Notes: a model not told the origin generated them from the sequence alone. A stretch of DNA of 50,555 nt from Campylobacteraceae bacterium (GCA_027024155.1 JALVTE010000019.1:1-50555); one strand, 5' to 3'; positions 1-8,213 are shown, counted from the first letter of the stretch. Made by a program: numbers and translations.

Positions 1-15
1 TATCCATCCTTAGTT

Positions 16-61
16 GAAAAAGTCGCACCCAATAGGTGAAAGTTTGAAGTGTGACTTTTTC
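16..61. repeat. Inverted repeat at the left edge
   Basis: A 13-base arm at 16-28 pairs with 49-61 (one mismatch), leaving a 20-base loop. It lies downstream of the minus-strand cytochrome genes, so it could be a terminator hairpin or a remnant of a palindromic repeat. I found no coding sequence in 1-275. Confidence 0.5.
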
Positions 62-148
62 GCTTTGAAGTACCTAATTATAGAGCAAGTTGGCTTGTTG
101 TCTAATTTGGTATGGAATTATTGGGGTATTATTTTTTAAATAATTGGA

Positions 149-246
149 ATTGTAGGGTTGCCCTTATGGATACTCAGAATGGAAGTAATATATATGATAA
201 GCATTTGCAATCAAAAGGGCAACCACAAGGGAATTGCCCCTACAAT
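149..246. repeat. Imperfect palindromic repeat element
   Basis: Outer arms ATTGTAGG (149-156) and CCTACAAT (239-246) enclose inner arms GGTTGCCCTT (156-165) and AAGGGCAACC (215-224). The right side carries extra bases that make a second partial copy of the arm. It looks like a small non-autonomous repeat in the space downstream of the cytochrome cluster; the family assignment is not known. Confidence 0.5.
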
Positions 247-275
247 AGGTGATATTGTTTTTTGTTGCTAATAGT

Positions 276-1724
276 CTATTTTTTAAATAGCATCTTAGCT
301 CTCTCTATCTTATACTTTTTTGATTGCATTTTTTCTAACTGTTTTTTGTTTAGTGGGGTTGCGTCTATTAACTTGCCTTTAAATAGTGGTTTGTTTATTT
401 GGTTTTTATCAAATAGGGTTGGGTTGTTGTGGCATTGTTCGCAGGATTTTGGTTTTTTTGTGATTGTGTGGGGGTGTTTTATTAGGAAGGCTTCTAGTTT
501 TTTGCCGTTGGTTTGGCTTACATTATCAAATACCATTGTGCCGTTTTTATCTTTGTAGCTTAGTTTGTATTGGAACATTGGTTTGGCTAGTTCTATCTTG
601 CCATCTTTTGAGTTTACTAGATAGAAGTTTTCCCATCTTTTGAATTTCCAGCCACTGTACCAGATGCCTTCTTTTTCTTTGTTGTCTAGGTAGTCTAGCA
701 TTTTTGGTGGGGGTGGGGTTTTGGCTCTAAATGCGTTTATTAGGAATTTTTCTAGTTTTGGGTCGTATTGCATTGTTAAGCGTTTCCACTGTTTGTAATT
801 TGGGGTGTCGTCTCTAAAGATATTTAGGTTGTAGCTGTTTACCATCCAGCTTGCGTGGCAGGCGGTGCATGAGAGTTTGCTGTGGTAGCTTTTATGGTTA
901 GTTGGGCTTAAGTTTTTGTGACATGAGGTGCATTTTGGTTTTAGCCAGTTTTTGCCGTCTGTTTTGTTGTGGCACGATATGCAAGTTAGTCCTTTTTGGT
1001 GGTGAATATCTTGGGCTAAAAAGTGGTAATCTATGCCATCTTTTGCATTTGGGTAGAAGCCGTTTTTGTCTATTGGGCTTCGGTATGATTTGTCGTAATC
1101 ATGGGGGAATTTGCCTAAGTAGTCGGTGCCTATAAATTCGCCGTTGTGGCACTTTAGGCATTTGGCTTGCGTTGGTTTTGCTTTGTAGCTGTCGGCTCTG
1201 TTGTTGTGTGGGTTGTGGCAAGCTAGGCAGAGGTTTTTAGTGGGGTTTACCGTTTGGCTTGTTAAGTGGCATCTTAGGCATTTTCTTCTTAGCATATCAT
1301 CTACTAAATCTTTTGGCTCTTTTATTGTTTTTTGTGGCTCTGGTAGGGTTTGTAGGGTTACATTGCTATCTTTAATGCCGAAGGTTTTTCGGGTTATGTT
1401 TATTGCTTTTTTTAGAGTGAAGTGGATATTGGCTTTGCACTCTTGCATTTTGTTGGTGTGGCATTTTATGCAGTCGTTGGCGTTTAGGATAGTTAGTAGT
1501 AGGGTTGATATTATTATTGATTTAATTAACTTTGTATTTAGTTTTAGATTAGATATGCATTCCCATCTGTAACATGGGAACGAGAGGGTTCTGTTTTCTG
1601 TAGTTTTAGTTAGATTCTTTGCTTTGCTCAGAATGACGGCGTTTGCTAATTTTGCATAAATTGTAGTTTTTTGGTATGCATTCCCATGTGTAACATGGGA
1701 ACGAGTGTTGGAGAGTTTTTTCAT
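276..1724 (-). CDS. Octaheme c-type cytochrome, exported, leader interrupted by repeats
   Basis: Eight CxxCH haem-binding motifs are visible (CIKCH, CLRCH, CLACH, CLKCH, CISCH, CTSCH, CTACH, CEQCH), so this is a periplasmic multiheme electron carrier or reductase. I place the start at 1724: the ATG overlaps the TGA of the upstream cytochrome and has AAGGAG eight bases before it; a longer start would lie inside the upstream gene. The protein opens MKKL, then about 55 odd residues encoded by two REP-like palindromes and a third repeat, and only then a typical hydrophobic signal segment (LIKSIIISTLLLTILNA). The inserted DNA keeps frame, so export may be impaired or may tolerate the extension. 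Middle sections resemble the neighbouring 12-heme protein. Substrate unknown; sulfur-compound respiration is inferred from context. Confidence 0.85.
   Translation of the reverse strand: MKKLSNTRSHVTHGNAYQKTTIYAKLANAVILSKAKNLTKTTENRTLSFPCYRWECISNLKLNTKLIKSIIISTLLLTILNANDCIKCHTNKMQECKANIHFTLKKAINITRKTFGIKDSNVTLQTLPEPQKTIKEPKDLVDDMLRRKCLRCHLTSQTVNPTKNLCLACHNPHNNRADSYKAKPTQAKCLKCHNGEFIGTDYLGKFPHDYDKSYRSPIDKNGFYPNAKDGIDYHFLAQDIHHQKGLTCISCHNKTDGKNWLKPKCTSCHKNLSPTNHKSYHSKLSCTACHASWMVNSYNLNIFRDDTPNYKQWKRLTMQYDPKLEKFLINAFRAKTPPPPKMLDYLDNKEKEGIWYSGWKFKRWENFYLVNSKDGKIELAKPMFQYKLSYKDKNGTMVFDNVSQTNGKKLEAFLIKHPHTITKKPKSCEQCHNNPTLFDKNQINKPLFKGKLIDATPLNKKQLEKMQSKKYKIERAKMLFKK
1554..1584. repeat. REP-like palindrome, copy 1
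   Basis: The unit TATGCATTCCCAT - TGTAACATGGGAACGAG folds on TTCCCATnTG/…CATGGGAA arms. It is a direct repeat of 1675-1705 with one changed base. The form (GCATTCCCA…TGGGAACGAG) is like REP sequences mobilised by RAYT (Y1-type) transposases in many bacteria; no RAYT gene is in this window. Confidence 0.75.
1609..1640. repeat. Single copy of a GTCATTCTGAGC-type repeat
   Basis: Read on the minus strand it is GCCGTCATTCTGAGCAAAGC then AAAGAATCTAAC, related to the arms of the perfect inverted repeat at 50360-50456. It lies between the two REP-like copies inside the cytochrome leader, where it is translated as AVILSKAKNLT, a common sign of this repeat family being read as protein. Confidence 0.6.
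1675..1705. repeat. REP-like palindrome, copy 2
   Basis: Direct repeat of 1554-1584, 121 bases apart. It begins 19 bases after the cytochrome start codon on the coding strand, so it is read as RSHVTHGNAY in the leader of the 8-heme cytochrome. The two copies are read in different frames. Confidence 0.75.
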
Positions 1725-3466
1725 TTTAGTAACTCCTTGGCACAAGGGGTTTGTCTGTTTTTGAATCGCTTTTTGCTTGCATTGAAATCTTTATATATTT
1801 TATCGTTGTATTTGCCGTGGCAGATTATGCATTTGTAGGCATCAACAATTTTGTTTACCTCTTTTTTATTGAAGCCTCTGGCGTTGTTGCGAGAGAAGCT
1901 TTGGAACTGTTTGCCATCTTTACTGATTAGTGCATCTATTGGGTAGCTTATTGGTAAGCCACTTGCGTTTGAGTCGTAGTATGGCATAAAGCTTATACCA
2001 CTTTTGTTCATATCTAATACGCCATTGCCTAAGCCTAATGTTAGTGGGTTAAAGTGGCAATCTATGCATCCTCTTGCATCTTTGCTTGTTGTGTGTGGGC
2101 TCCATGCTGCGTATGCAAATGAGTGGAATGGATGGGTTGTTTTGTTGCCTTCGTAAATTGTTGTTAGCACTTGGCATCCGGGGGCTGTTGGCATTATTCT
2201 TTTGTTGTAGCCTATTGCTAGAGCAGGGGACTCGTAGCGTAGATAAGTTCTTAACTCCATCCACTGCCCTTTGGTTTTTCTGTGTTTTATCCAGTCGTAC
2301 TGTTTGCCATCTTTAAAGTAGACTTCGTGGCATCCGTAGCAACTTGCTATCCATTTGCTGTGGCAGGCTGAGCAGTCTAATCGTTTGTGAATATCTAAAT
2401 TGTGGTATGGTTTGTTGCTTAATTTTGAAATAGTGAATTTTTTGCCATCTCGTTTTCGGTAAATTACTGTTTTATTTCCATCTTTTGCTACATTGTAAAG
2501 GGGTGTGCCTTTTTTGGCTGTGACGGCTATCTGTTTTACTAGTGGTATATTGCCATTTAGGGCACTTAGCATTGCTACTTTTGGGTAGTTGCTACTTGGT
2601 TTAAATGTTGGGTTGTGGCAATCTTGGCAACTAATATCTAGTGCATCTTCCATATGTAGATGTTTTTTGCCATCGCCCATTACGCCAACTTCGCTGTGGC
2701 AATCTATACAATCTAAGCCACCTTTGCTATGGTGTATATCGGCTGGTAAATCGTAATAGAATCTTGATTTATCTAATTTATGGCTAAGTTTACCGTGGAT
2801 ATATGGTGTGCCGTAGCCTTCGCTTTCGAACTTGCCAAAGTAGCTTAAGCCTATGCGGTTAGAGCGATTGTGGCACTTTAGGCAGTTACTAGAAGGTATT
2901 TTGGTGCTTAGTTTTGGGTGAATAATTTTTACATGATTGCCAGTAGTAGTTATTTTAGCAGGTGCTATGCGGTGGCAATCTACACATCCGCCACCTCTTG
3001 GGGTATAGTTTTTAAAGATTTTTTCATTTTGGTTTATGTGGCAGGCTGCACAGAGTTTACTAAAATGGTCTTCAGCTAAGCTCTGTTTAGAGGTTGGCTT
3101 TGCTCTTAACTCTTGTATGCCACCACTCTGTGTTACTTGCTTTGTCTCTTTGAATTGAAATTTTAGTGTATCTAAAACTCCGCTCATAGAGTTCATTATC
3201 GATTTTTGAACTCTATTTACTATCTCTTTATGGCACTTTCCGCAGAAAATTTTAGCATGTTCTAAGCGTGCAGGATTTAAAACCATATTTTTGTGGGCTT
3301 GCTCTTTGCTAAGAGCTGTTTTATCTCCGCCATGGCACGAGGCACAACCCATAGTTTTAATATCGTGGAAGTTGTCCATAGAGGTGGTATCGCTATGGCA
3401 ATTTAGGCAAGACTCTTTAGCTTGTAGTAAATTTATTAGTAAAAATGCTATTAAAAAGTATTTCAT
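1721..3466 (-). CDS. Dodecaheme c-type cytochrome, exported
   Basis: The 581-residue product begins with a clean signal peptide (MKYFLIAFLLINLLQA, cleavage near residue 16) and holds twelve CxxCH motifs: CLNCH, CASCH, CGKCH, CAACH, CVDCH, CLKCH, CIDCH, CQDCH, CSACH, CYGCH, CIDCH, CIICH. It should be a periplasmic multiheme electron-transfer protein or reductase. The block around CLKCHN…YFGKF…DIHHSKGG…CIDCH is repeated in the downstream 8-heme protein, so the two look like diverged duplicates. The genes overlap by four bases (ATGA), implying coupled translation. It follows an exported rhodanese gene, which suggests a role in sulfur-compound oxidation or reduction; the exact substrate cannot be read from sequence. 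Confidence 0.88.
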   Translation of the reverse strand: MKYFLIAFLLINLLQAKESCLNCHSDTTSMDNFHDIKTMGCASCHGGDKTALSKEQAHKNMVLNPARLEHAKIFCGKCHKEIVNRVQKSIMNSMSGVLDTLKFQFKETKQVTQSGGIQELRAKPTSKQSLAEDHFSKLCAACHINQNEKIFKNYTPRGGGCVDCHRIAPAKITTTGNHVKIIHPKLSTKIPSSNCLKCHNRSNRIGLSYFGKFESEGYGTPYIHGKLSHKLDKSRFYYDLPADIHHSKGGLDCIDCHSEVGVMGDGKKHLHMEDALDISCQDCHNPTFKPSSNYPKVAMLSALNGNIPLVKQIAVTAKKGTPLYNVAKDGNKTVIYRKRDGKKFTISKLSNKPYHNLDIHKRLDCSACHSKWIASCYGCHEVYFKDGKQYDWIKHRKTKGQWMELRTYLRYESPALAIGYNKRIMPTAPGCQVLTTIYEGNKTTHPFHSFAYAAWSPHTTSKDARGCIDCHFNPLTLGLGNGVLDMNKSGISFMPYYDSNASGLPISYPIDALISKDGKQFQSFSRNNARGFNKKEVNKIVDAYKCIICHGKYNDKIYKDFNASKKRFKNRQTPCAKELLK

Positions 3467-3491
3467 AAATTGCCTATTTTTGTAGGATTAA

Positions 3492-3505
3492 TAACTTCAG
3501 TTAAT
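3492..3505. repeat. TAACTTCAGTTA short palindrome
   Basis: A 12-base near-palindrome in the gap between the rhodanese gene and the dodecaheme gene. The same unit occurs at 26904-26916 (with its inverted mate at 26838-26850) and at 28392-28405. Confidence 0.45.
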
Positions 3506-3552
3506 GAAGAGAAGTATAGCATAAATTCTCCCGCTAGGGGAGAAATAGCAAA

Positions 3553-4443
3553 TTATTTTGGTTGCCCTTGCTCTACTGGGTTATCTGTTCTTGTATATTC
3601 ATACATTGAACCATCAAAATCACCTACATTTTTTGCACCAGCTATGAATTTCATAACAAACCAGCTTCCTGTTGCTAAGTGACCTGTGTTACAGTAAAGT
3701 ACAACTGGCTTATTGATATCTACACCATCATCTTTAATCATTTTTTTAGCTTCATCAGCACTTACTAATTTAAATAGATTACCATCTTTTTTAGCAAATA
3801 AGTAAGCAGAAACTTTTTTAGCACCTGGAATATGACCATGTTTTAAAAGTCTCTTATCTTTATCTTTACCTTCGAAGTGTTTCATCTCTCTTGCATCTAC
3901 AATTTGCTCATCTTTATTAATTTGAGCACTGTAAATATCTCTCCAAGTTTTTACATCTGTAGTAGAGAAAGCTTTTGGCTCAAAATTACCAGTTTTTGTT
4001 GCAGGTGCATCTTTAGAAAGTTCACCCTTCCAAGCTTCGATACCCCCATTTAAGATTGCTACATTTTTAAGTCCGTAAACCCACGCAGTCCATAGACCTC
4101 TTGTCATATCAGTATACTTTTTAGCTTTTTTAACATGAGCTGTAAATACAACTGTAGAATCGTTATTGATTCCTGCTTTGTCAAAAAGGTCTTTTACTTG
4201 AGCTGGATTATCTAAAAGATGCCCAATATCTCCCATTTTACCTTGGAAGAATTTACCCTTAGGAATATTAACTGCACCTGGAATATGACCTGCTGCATAA
4301 TCTTTTGGCTTACTTAAATCTACGATAACTACATCTTTAGCATTTTTTGCTAACCAACTAGCATCTACAAGATGATTTACTGGTACATTTACTGCCATAG
4401 CAACACTGCTTGCTAATACTGCACTTGCGATAATTTTTTTCAT
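3553..4443 (-). CDS. Exported double-domain rhodanese (sulfurtransferase)
   Basis: The protein has a signal peptide (MKKIIASAVLASSVAMA) and two rhodanese domains, about residues 22-145 and 165-290. The second holds the catalytic loop CNTGHLATG with Cys251; the first lacks a cysteine at the matching place (VVFTAHVKKAK), the usual layout of thiosulfate/3-mercaptopyruvate sulfurtransferases. HIPGA appears in both halves. It should move sulfane sulfur in the periplasm. A strong AAGGAG lies just before the ATG. Its place between YeeE/YedE permeases and multiheme cytochromes suggests it passes sulfur between an import or carrier step and a redox step. The natural donor and acceptor are not known. 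Confidence 0.9.
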   Translation of the reverse strand: MKKIIASAVLASSVAMAVNVPVNHLVDASWLAKNAKDVVIVDLSKPKDYAAGHIPGAVNIPKGKFFQGKMGDIGHLLDNPAQVKDLFDKAGINNDSTVVFTAHVKKAKKYTDMTRGLWTAWVYGLKNVAILNGGIEAWKGELSKDAPATKTGNFEPKAFSTTDVKTWRDIYSAQINKDEQIVDAREMKHFEGKDKDKRLLKHGHIPGAKKVSAYLFAKKDGNLFKLVSADEAKKMIKDDGVDINKPVVLYCNTGHLATGSWFVMKFIAGAKNVGDFDGSMYEYTRTDNPVEQGQPK

Positions 4444-4485
4444 TATGTCTCCTTAAAACATTTAGTAAATATAAGGTTTTTAACC

Positions 4486-4517
4486 TTGTATAAAGAGAAT
4501 TAATTCTCTTTATACAA
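4486..4517. terminator. Perfect 32-base palindrome, likely terminator
   Basis: Arms TTGTATAAAGAGAAT (4486-4500) and ATTCTCTTTATACAA (4503-4517) with a two-base loop, between the small Cys-tailed gene and the rhodanese gene. It could end or attenuate transcription between the permease part and the rhodanese-cytochrome part; being symmetric and close to the rhodanese start it could instead be an operator. No strong T-run follows on the minus strand. Confidence 0.5.
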
Positions 4518-4606
4518 AATTAAATTGTATGTGCAAATTTTAGGATTATAGGTGCCCTATAGTTTTAGCTGAGTCGAGAGAACAAAACTCTCAACTATTA
4601 TTTTTT

Positions 4607-4969
4607 CTAACAACCCATATCTTCATCTTCATCAGGAGCAGGTTTTGCTGGTGCTTGAGTTTTTGTTGAAGTTGCATTAGATGGAGCTGAATTACTTGTA
4701 GCTGGTGCATTACCTGTACATTTAGCATCTGCAATTTTAGTTAATACAGTGTACCCTAACTTATTACTAGGGTCTACTTTTATAGCCAGTTTTGCAAATT
4801 TAAGAGCTTTATTAAAATCTTTACTAGCAAGTGCAAGCTCGGCATCTTTCGTATATTTAGCACACAGTGTTTTATTTGCTTTTAATACATCTTCGTGACT
4901 TGCAGATATTGAAGCTACTACTCCTGCTGCTATTAAAACGATTCCTACCGCTGAAGTTAGTTTACTCAT
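4607..4969 (-). CDS. Small exported TPR-like protein with C-terminal cysteine
   Basis: The 120-residue product has a signal or anchor segment (residues 5-23), a helical stretch resembling one TPR unit (about 40-75, ALASKDFNKALKFAKLAIKVD), a linker rich in Ala, Ser, Thr and Pro (88-112), and an acidic tail ending DEDEDMGC. Cysteines are at 36, 84 and 120, the last residue. I do not recognise a named family. It begins on the last base of the upstream permease gene, so the two are translationally coupled. A terminal Cys beside a rhodanese and sulfur permeases raises the possibility of a sulfane-sulfur carrier, but that is inference; a structural adaptor is equally possible. Confidence 0.7.
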   Translation of the reverse strand: MSKLTSAVGIVLIAAGVVASISASHEDVLKANKTLCAKYTKDAELALASKDFNKALKFAKLAIKVDPSNKLGYTVLTKIADAKCTGNAPATSNSAPSNATSTKTQAPAKPAPDEDEDMGC

Positions 4970-5571
4970 TAATTCTCTCCTTGTTTATCTTTTATATTTT
5001 TCATTGCCATTACAAATAGTAGAAGTCCAAAAGATACTGCTACTGTTACTAAGTAAGATATTCTTATATCTCCGCCAACTAATTTGTCGATTGTAAATTT
5101 GCCTAAGTTTCCTGAGTTTGCAAAGTCGATTATATATTGATATATGTCGAAGTAGAAGAACATACCAACTAATAGACCAAGTGCAAAAAATATTGCATCT
5201 ATTTTAAGTGTTGCAATACCTACTACTGCAGTTCCTGGACACCAACCTGACATTACCATACCTAAACCAAAAATAACTCCACCTACTAAGTAAGGCCAAA
5301 GGTATGTAGTTGGTATAAATATTTGTGAAAAATCAATATATCCAAATAGAGTACCTAGTAAAATTAGTGTTGCTGTTGTAATGATAGCTGAAACCATAAT
5401 TTTTGGAACTATTGTGCTTTTAAAATAGAATACAGGGGCAATGTGTGCTGATGTTCCAAATCCACCACGCTCTAAAATAAAACCAAATAAAATACCTATA
5501 CCTACTGCTAGGATATAATTTAAGTTACTATCTATAAATCCGTTTGAAAATAGTGGTAATACTGTTTCCAT
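4969..5571 (-). CDS. YeeE/YedE family permease, C-terminal-type half
   Basis: A 200-residue membrane protein with about five or six hydrophobic segments. It shows ERGGFG near residue 34 and the family signature SGWCPGTAVVG with Cys111. YeeE/YedE proteins include the thiosulfate importer TsuA; full-length members are about 350-400 residues, while split pairs such as PmpA/PmpB are each about half, as here. The gene shares one base with each neighbour, so with the 171-residue partner it most likely forms one transporter for a reduced sulfur species. Thiosulfate is the best guess for substrate, from family knowledge. Confidence 0.88.
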   Translation of the reverse strand: METVLPLFSNGFIDSNLNYILAVGIGILFGFILERGGFGTSAHIAPVFYFKSTIVPKIMVSAIITTATLILLGTLFGYIDFSQIFIPTTYLWPYLVGGVIFGLGMVMSGWCPGTAVVGIATLKIDAIFFALGLLVGMFFYFDIYQYIIDFANSGNLGKFTIDKLVGGDIRISYLVTVAVSFGLLLFVMAMKNIKDKQGEN

Positions 5572-6086
5572 TATTCAACCCCTTTCCATTGCTTTTTAAA
5601 CAGGAATGAGAATAGAAATCCTGAGCCAAATACTGCGAGCATAAATATCCATGCACCTACACTAAAAGTAGCTGCACCATCTAGTGCTTGACCACTTGTA
5701 CAACCTCTTGTAAGTCTTGTTGCGGCTGCAACAATAACACCACCAAGGAATGCAAAGAAAAGTCTTTTTCCTGATGAGTAACCTTTTGCTCTTGTAATCT
5801 CTGGTTTAATTCTTCTAGCAAGAAGAGCACTTATTAAACCACCAATAAAGATACCTGCAACCTCTAATACTGTCCAGTTCATTAATGCATTACCATGCTT
5901 TAAATATTTACCCGCATAAGCATTTTGTGCAAACGATGGGTCTACAGTAAATGTAGCTTGTGCTGTTGCTCTTGCAAATGCACCACTTGCACCCATTCCT
6001 TGTCCTGCCACCATAAAGCTAATAAATAGTGCAATACCAAGTATAATACCAGCAATTACTGGAGACCAGTAGTTGTTTTCTTTCAT
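5571..6086 (-). CDS. YeeE/YedE family permease, N-terminal-type half
   Basis: A 171-residue membrane protein with four hydrophobic segments (about residues 10-28, 70-90, 108-124, 143-165). It carries the signature TRLTRGCTSGQALDG with Cys129, which matches the first half of YeeE/YedE transporters. It is the first gene of the minus-strand cluster, preceded by GGAG seven bases before the ATG, and overlaps the second permease half by one base. The two conserved Cys, one per half, are where the family passes sulfur through the membrane. Transcription probably starts in the AT-rich 6087-6438 gap. Confidence 0.88.
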   Translation of the reverse strand: MKENNYWSPVIAGIILGIALFISFMVAGQGMGASGAFARATAQATFTVDPSFAQNAYAGKYLKHGNALMNWTVLEVAGIFIGGLISALLARRIKPEITRAKGYSSGKRLFFAFLGGVIVAAATRLTRGCTSGQALDGAATFSVGAWIFMLAVFGSGFLFSFLFKKQWKGVE

Positions 6087-6438
6087 ATAGACTTCTCCTT
6101 GTAGCTAAGCTATAAACTTAAATTATGAAGTTATTCAATAAAATATATTTATTATGTTTTATTGGGATAACTTATGTAATGATAACATCATAAGAATAAA
6201 ATTTGATTAAAGAATAAAAAAAAATATAAAAATATCGTATTATAATTAGTAATTATGTTACTGTATTCTACATAATTATATATAATAGCTTTCTTTATTT
6301 TGATAAGTATTTTTTATTAATTATTGTTTATTATAGGTATAATGGAGCTTTTTATATATTGTATAACTCTTTGTTAATTATCAATTAATTATTTTTTTGT
6401 AATATATCATACTAATTTGGACTACTTAGGAGCAAATA
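6087..6438. promoter_or_regulatory. Divergent AT-rich control region
   Basis: This 352-base gap separates the minus-strand sulfur cluster from the plus-strand Bat operon and must hold promoters for both. It is extremely AT-rich with T-runs. A plus-strand GGTATAATGG (6337-6346) contains a perfect -10 box about 95 bases before the moxR start. I see no coding sequence, riboswitch or clear operator. Confidence 0.5.
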
Positions 6439-7383
6439 TTGAATACCATTAATAGAATTAAAAAAGAGATACATAAAGTTGTAGTAGGGCAAGAGAAGAT
6501 GGTCGAGGCGCTGCTAGTTGGGCTTATTTGCCAAGGACATATACTTTTAGAAGGTGTACCAGGGCTTGCAAAAACTACAACTATTAATGCTTTAGCTAAA
6601 TCTTTAGGTTTAGATTTCAAAAGGGTTCAATTTACTCCTGATTTATTGCCTACAGATATTATAGGTACAGAGATTTATGACCCGACAAACAATAGCTTTA
6701 AAATAAAAAAAGGTCCAGTATTTACAAATTTATTATTAGCAGATGAAATAAATAGAGCACCTGCTAAAGTGCAATCTGCCCTATTAGAGGTAATGCAAGA
6801 GCGTCAGGTAACTATTGGTGATGATACATTTAAGTTAGATTTGCCATTTTTGGTTATGGCTACACAAAACCCTGTTGAGCAAGAGGGTGCTTATGAGTTA
6901 CCAGAGGCTCAATTAGATAGATTTTTAATGAAAATAGTAGTTGCTTATAATACAAGAGCAGAAGAGTTAGAGATTGCTAGACGGGTATCTAATAATAGCT
7001 TTGAGAAGATAGAAAAAGTTGCAGATATAAAAGATTTAATGCGTGTTCAGCTAGAGGCTATGAATGTGCACTTAGACCAAGAGATAGAGAAGTATATAAT
7101 CGAAATAATATTTGCAACAAGAGAGCCTGAGAAGTATGGTTTAGAAAATATTAAAGACTATATAGAGTTTGGGGCGAGTCCAAGGGCTAGTATCGATATG
7201 TATAAAGCCTCTCGTGCTATAGCTTATATTAAAGGGCAGGATTTTGTATCGCCTATAGAGATAGCATATATTGCAAAAGAGATTTTAAGACATCGTATAA
7301 TTTTAAGTTATGAAGCACAAGCTGAGGGTATTACACAAGATATGATTATAGAAAAAGTTTTAGCTGCGGTTCCTATACCATAA
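6439..7383 (+). CDS. MoxR-family AAA+ ATPase (Bat operon)
   Basis: A 314-residue AAA+ ATPase with Walker A EGVPGLAKTT (about residues 39-48), Walker B LLLADEINRAP (about 95-105) and sensor ATQNP. MoxR proteins act as chaperones that mature or activate vWA-domain partners, and here the next genes encode those partners. Translation starts at a TTG, supported by TTAGGAGC nine bases upstream and by the family's normal N-terminus. Seven genes follow head to tail with overlaps, forming one operon up to 12768. Confidence 0.92.
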   Translation: MNTINRIKKEIHKVVVGQEKMVEALLVGLICQGHILLEGVPGLAKTTTINALAKSLGLDFKRVQFTPDLLPTDIIGTEIYDPTNNSFKIKKGPVFTNLLLADEINRAPAKVQSALLEVMQERQVTIGDDTFKLDLPFLVMATQNPVEQEGAYELPEAQLDRFLMKIVVAYNTRAEELEIARRVSNNSFEKIEKVADIKDLMRVQLEAMNVHLDQEIEKYIIEIIFATREPEKYGLENIKDYIEFGASPRASIDMYKASRAIAYIKGQDFVSPIEIAYIAKEILRHRIILSYEAQAEGITQDMIIEKVLAAVPIP

Positions 7384-8213
7384 TGAATCCAAAAGCAAAG
7401 CAGATAAATTTAAAAACCAGAAAGCAAGTTTTTGGTGCACTTAGCGGTAATAATATTTCGACATTTCATGGCGAAGGCTTTGAGTTTGCTGAGCTTAGAG
7501 AGTATGCATATGGTGATGATGTCAGAAAGATAGATTGGAAAACAACAGCAAAACTTGGTGGTAAGCCATATGTTAAAATATATAATGAAGAGAGAGAATT
7601 AAATGTAGTAGTATCTACAATGCTTAGTGGTGCTACGCATTTTGGTACGACTGTTATGATACAAGAGTATATAGTTGAACTTTTGGCAATTATTGGATAT
7701 TCTGCTATTAGAAATAGAGACCTCTTTAGCCATATCTTGTATGCCGACAAACTATATAGACACTCTAAACCAACAAAAAAGATTTTTGCAGTAAATAAAG
7801 AGGTAGAAGAGGCAATAAATTTTAATGTAATAGGAAAGCCAGCCGATTTTAAGGGTTGGGTTGAGACATTAAACAGAAGAGTGAAAAAGAAATCTCTTAT
7901 GTTTTTAATTTCTGATTTTGTAGGTGATATAAATTTAAGCTTATTGGCTAAAAAGCACGATTTATTTGTAATAATTGTTAGAGACCACTTTATTGAGCAT
8001 CCAAAACCACTTGGTAATATTAGTCTTGTAGACCCTGGATATTTAGTAAGATTTAGTGGCAATGTAGATGAGGCAACAGTAAAAGTTTATAAAGAGGCAT
8101 TAATAGAAAACGATAGAGTTTTTTTTAAACATTTGCGAAAAATTGGGGCGAGATATGCTAAAGTATTTACTCATCAAGAGGCATATTTGCAACTAATAAA
8201 GAGAATGGCATAA
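7383..8213 (+). CDS. DUF58 domain protein (Bat operon)
   Basis: The 276-residue product carries the DUF58 signature: EFAELREYAYGDDVRKIDWKTTAK splits into FAELREYAYGDD and RKIDWKTTA (about residues 34-57). The later part is a vWA-like fold (LMFLISDFVG). Such proteins partner with MoxR ATPases and Bat proteins in envelope or aerotolerance systems. The start overlaps the end of moxR by one base and it runs one base into the next gene, so coupled translation is likely. Function beyond this association is not established. Confidence 0.9.
   Translation: MNPKAKQINLKTRKQVFGALSGNNISTFHGEGFEFAELREYAYGDDVRKIDWKTTAKLGGKPYVKIYNEERELNVVVSTMLSGATHFGTTVMIQEYIVELLAIIGYSAIRNRDLFSHILYADKLYRHSKPTKKIFAVNKEVEEAINFNVIGKPADFKGWVETLNRRVKKKSLMFLISDFVGDINLSLLAKKHDLFVIIVRDHFIEHPKPLGNISLVDPGYLVRFSGNVDEATVKVYKEALIENDRVFFKHLRKIGARYAKVFTHQEAYLQLIKRMA

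Noticed and set aside
1724-1745. An upstream in-frame ATG at 1745 giving MCQGVTKMKKL for the 8-heme cytochrome
   Set aside because: It lies inside the upstream gene and has no ribosome site; the ATG at 1724 has AAGGAG and an ATGA overlap.
262-2316. Several plus-strand open frames opposite the two cytochrome genes
   Set aside because: They are antisense to clear CxxCH-rich coding sequence, lack ribosome sites and family features, and are rich in Cys, Leu and Trp as expected from reading the complement.
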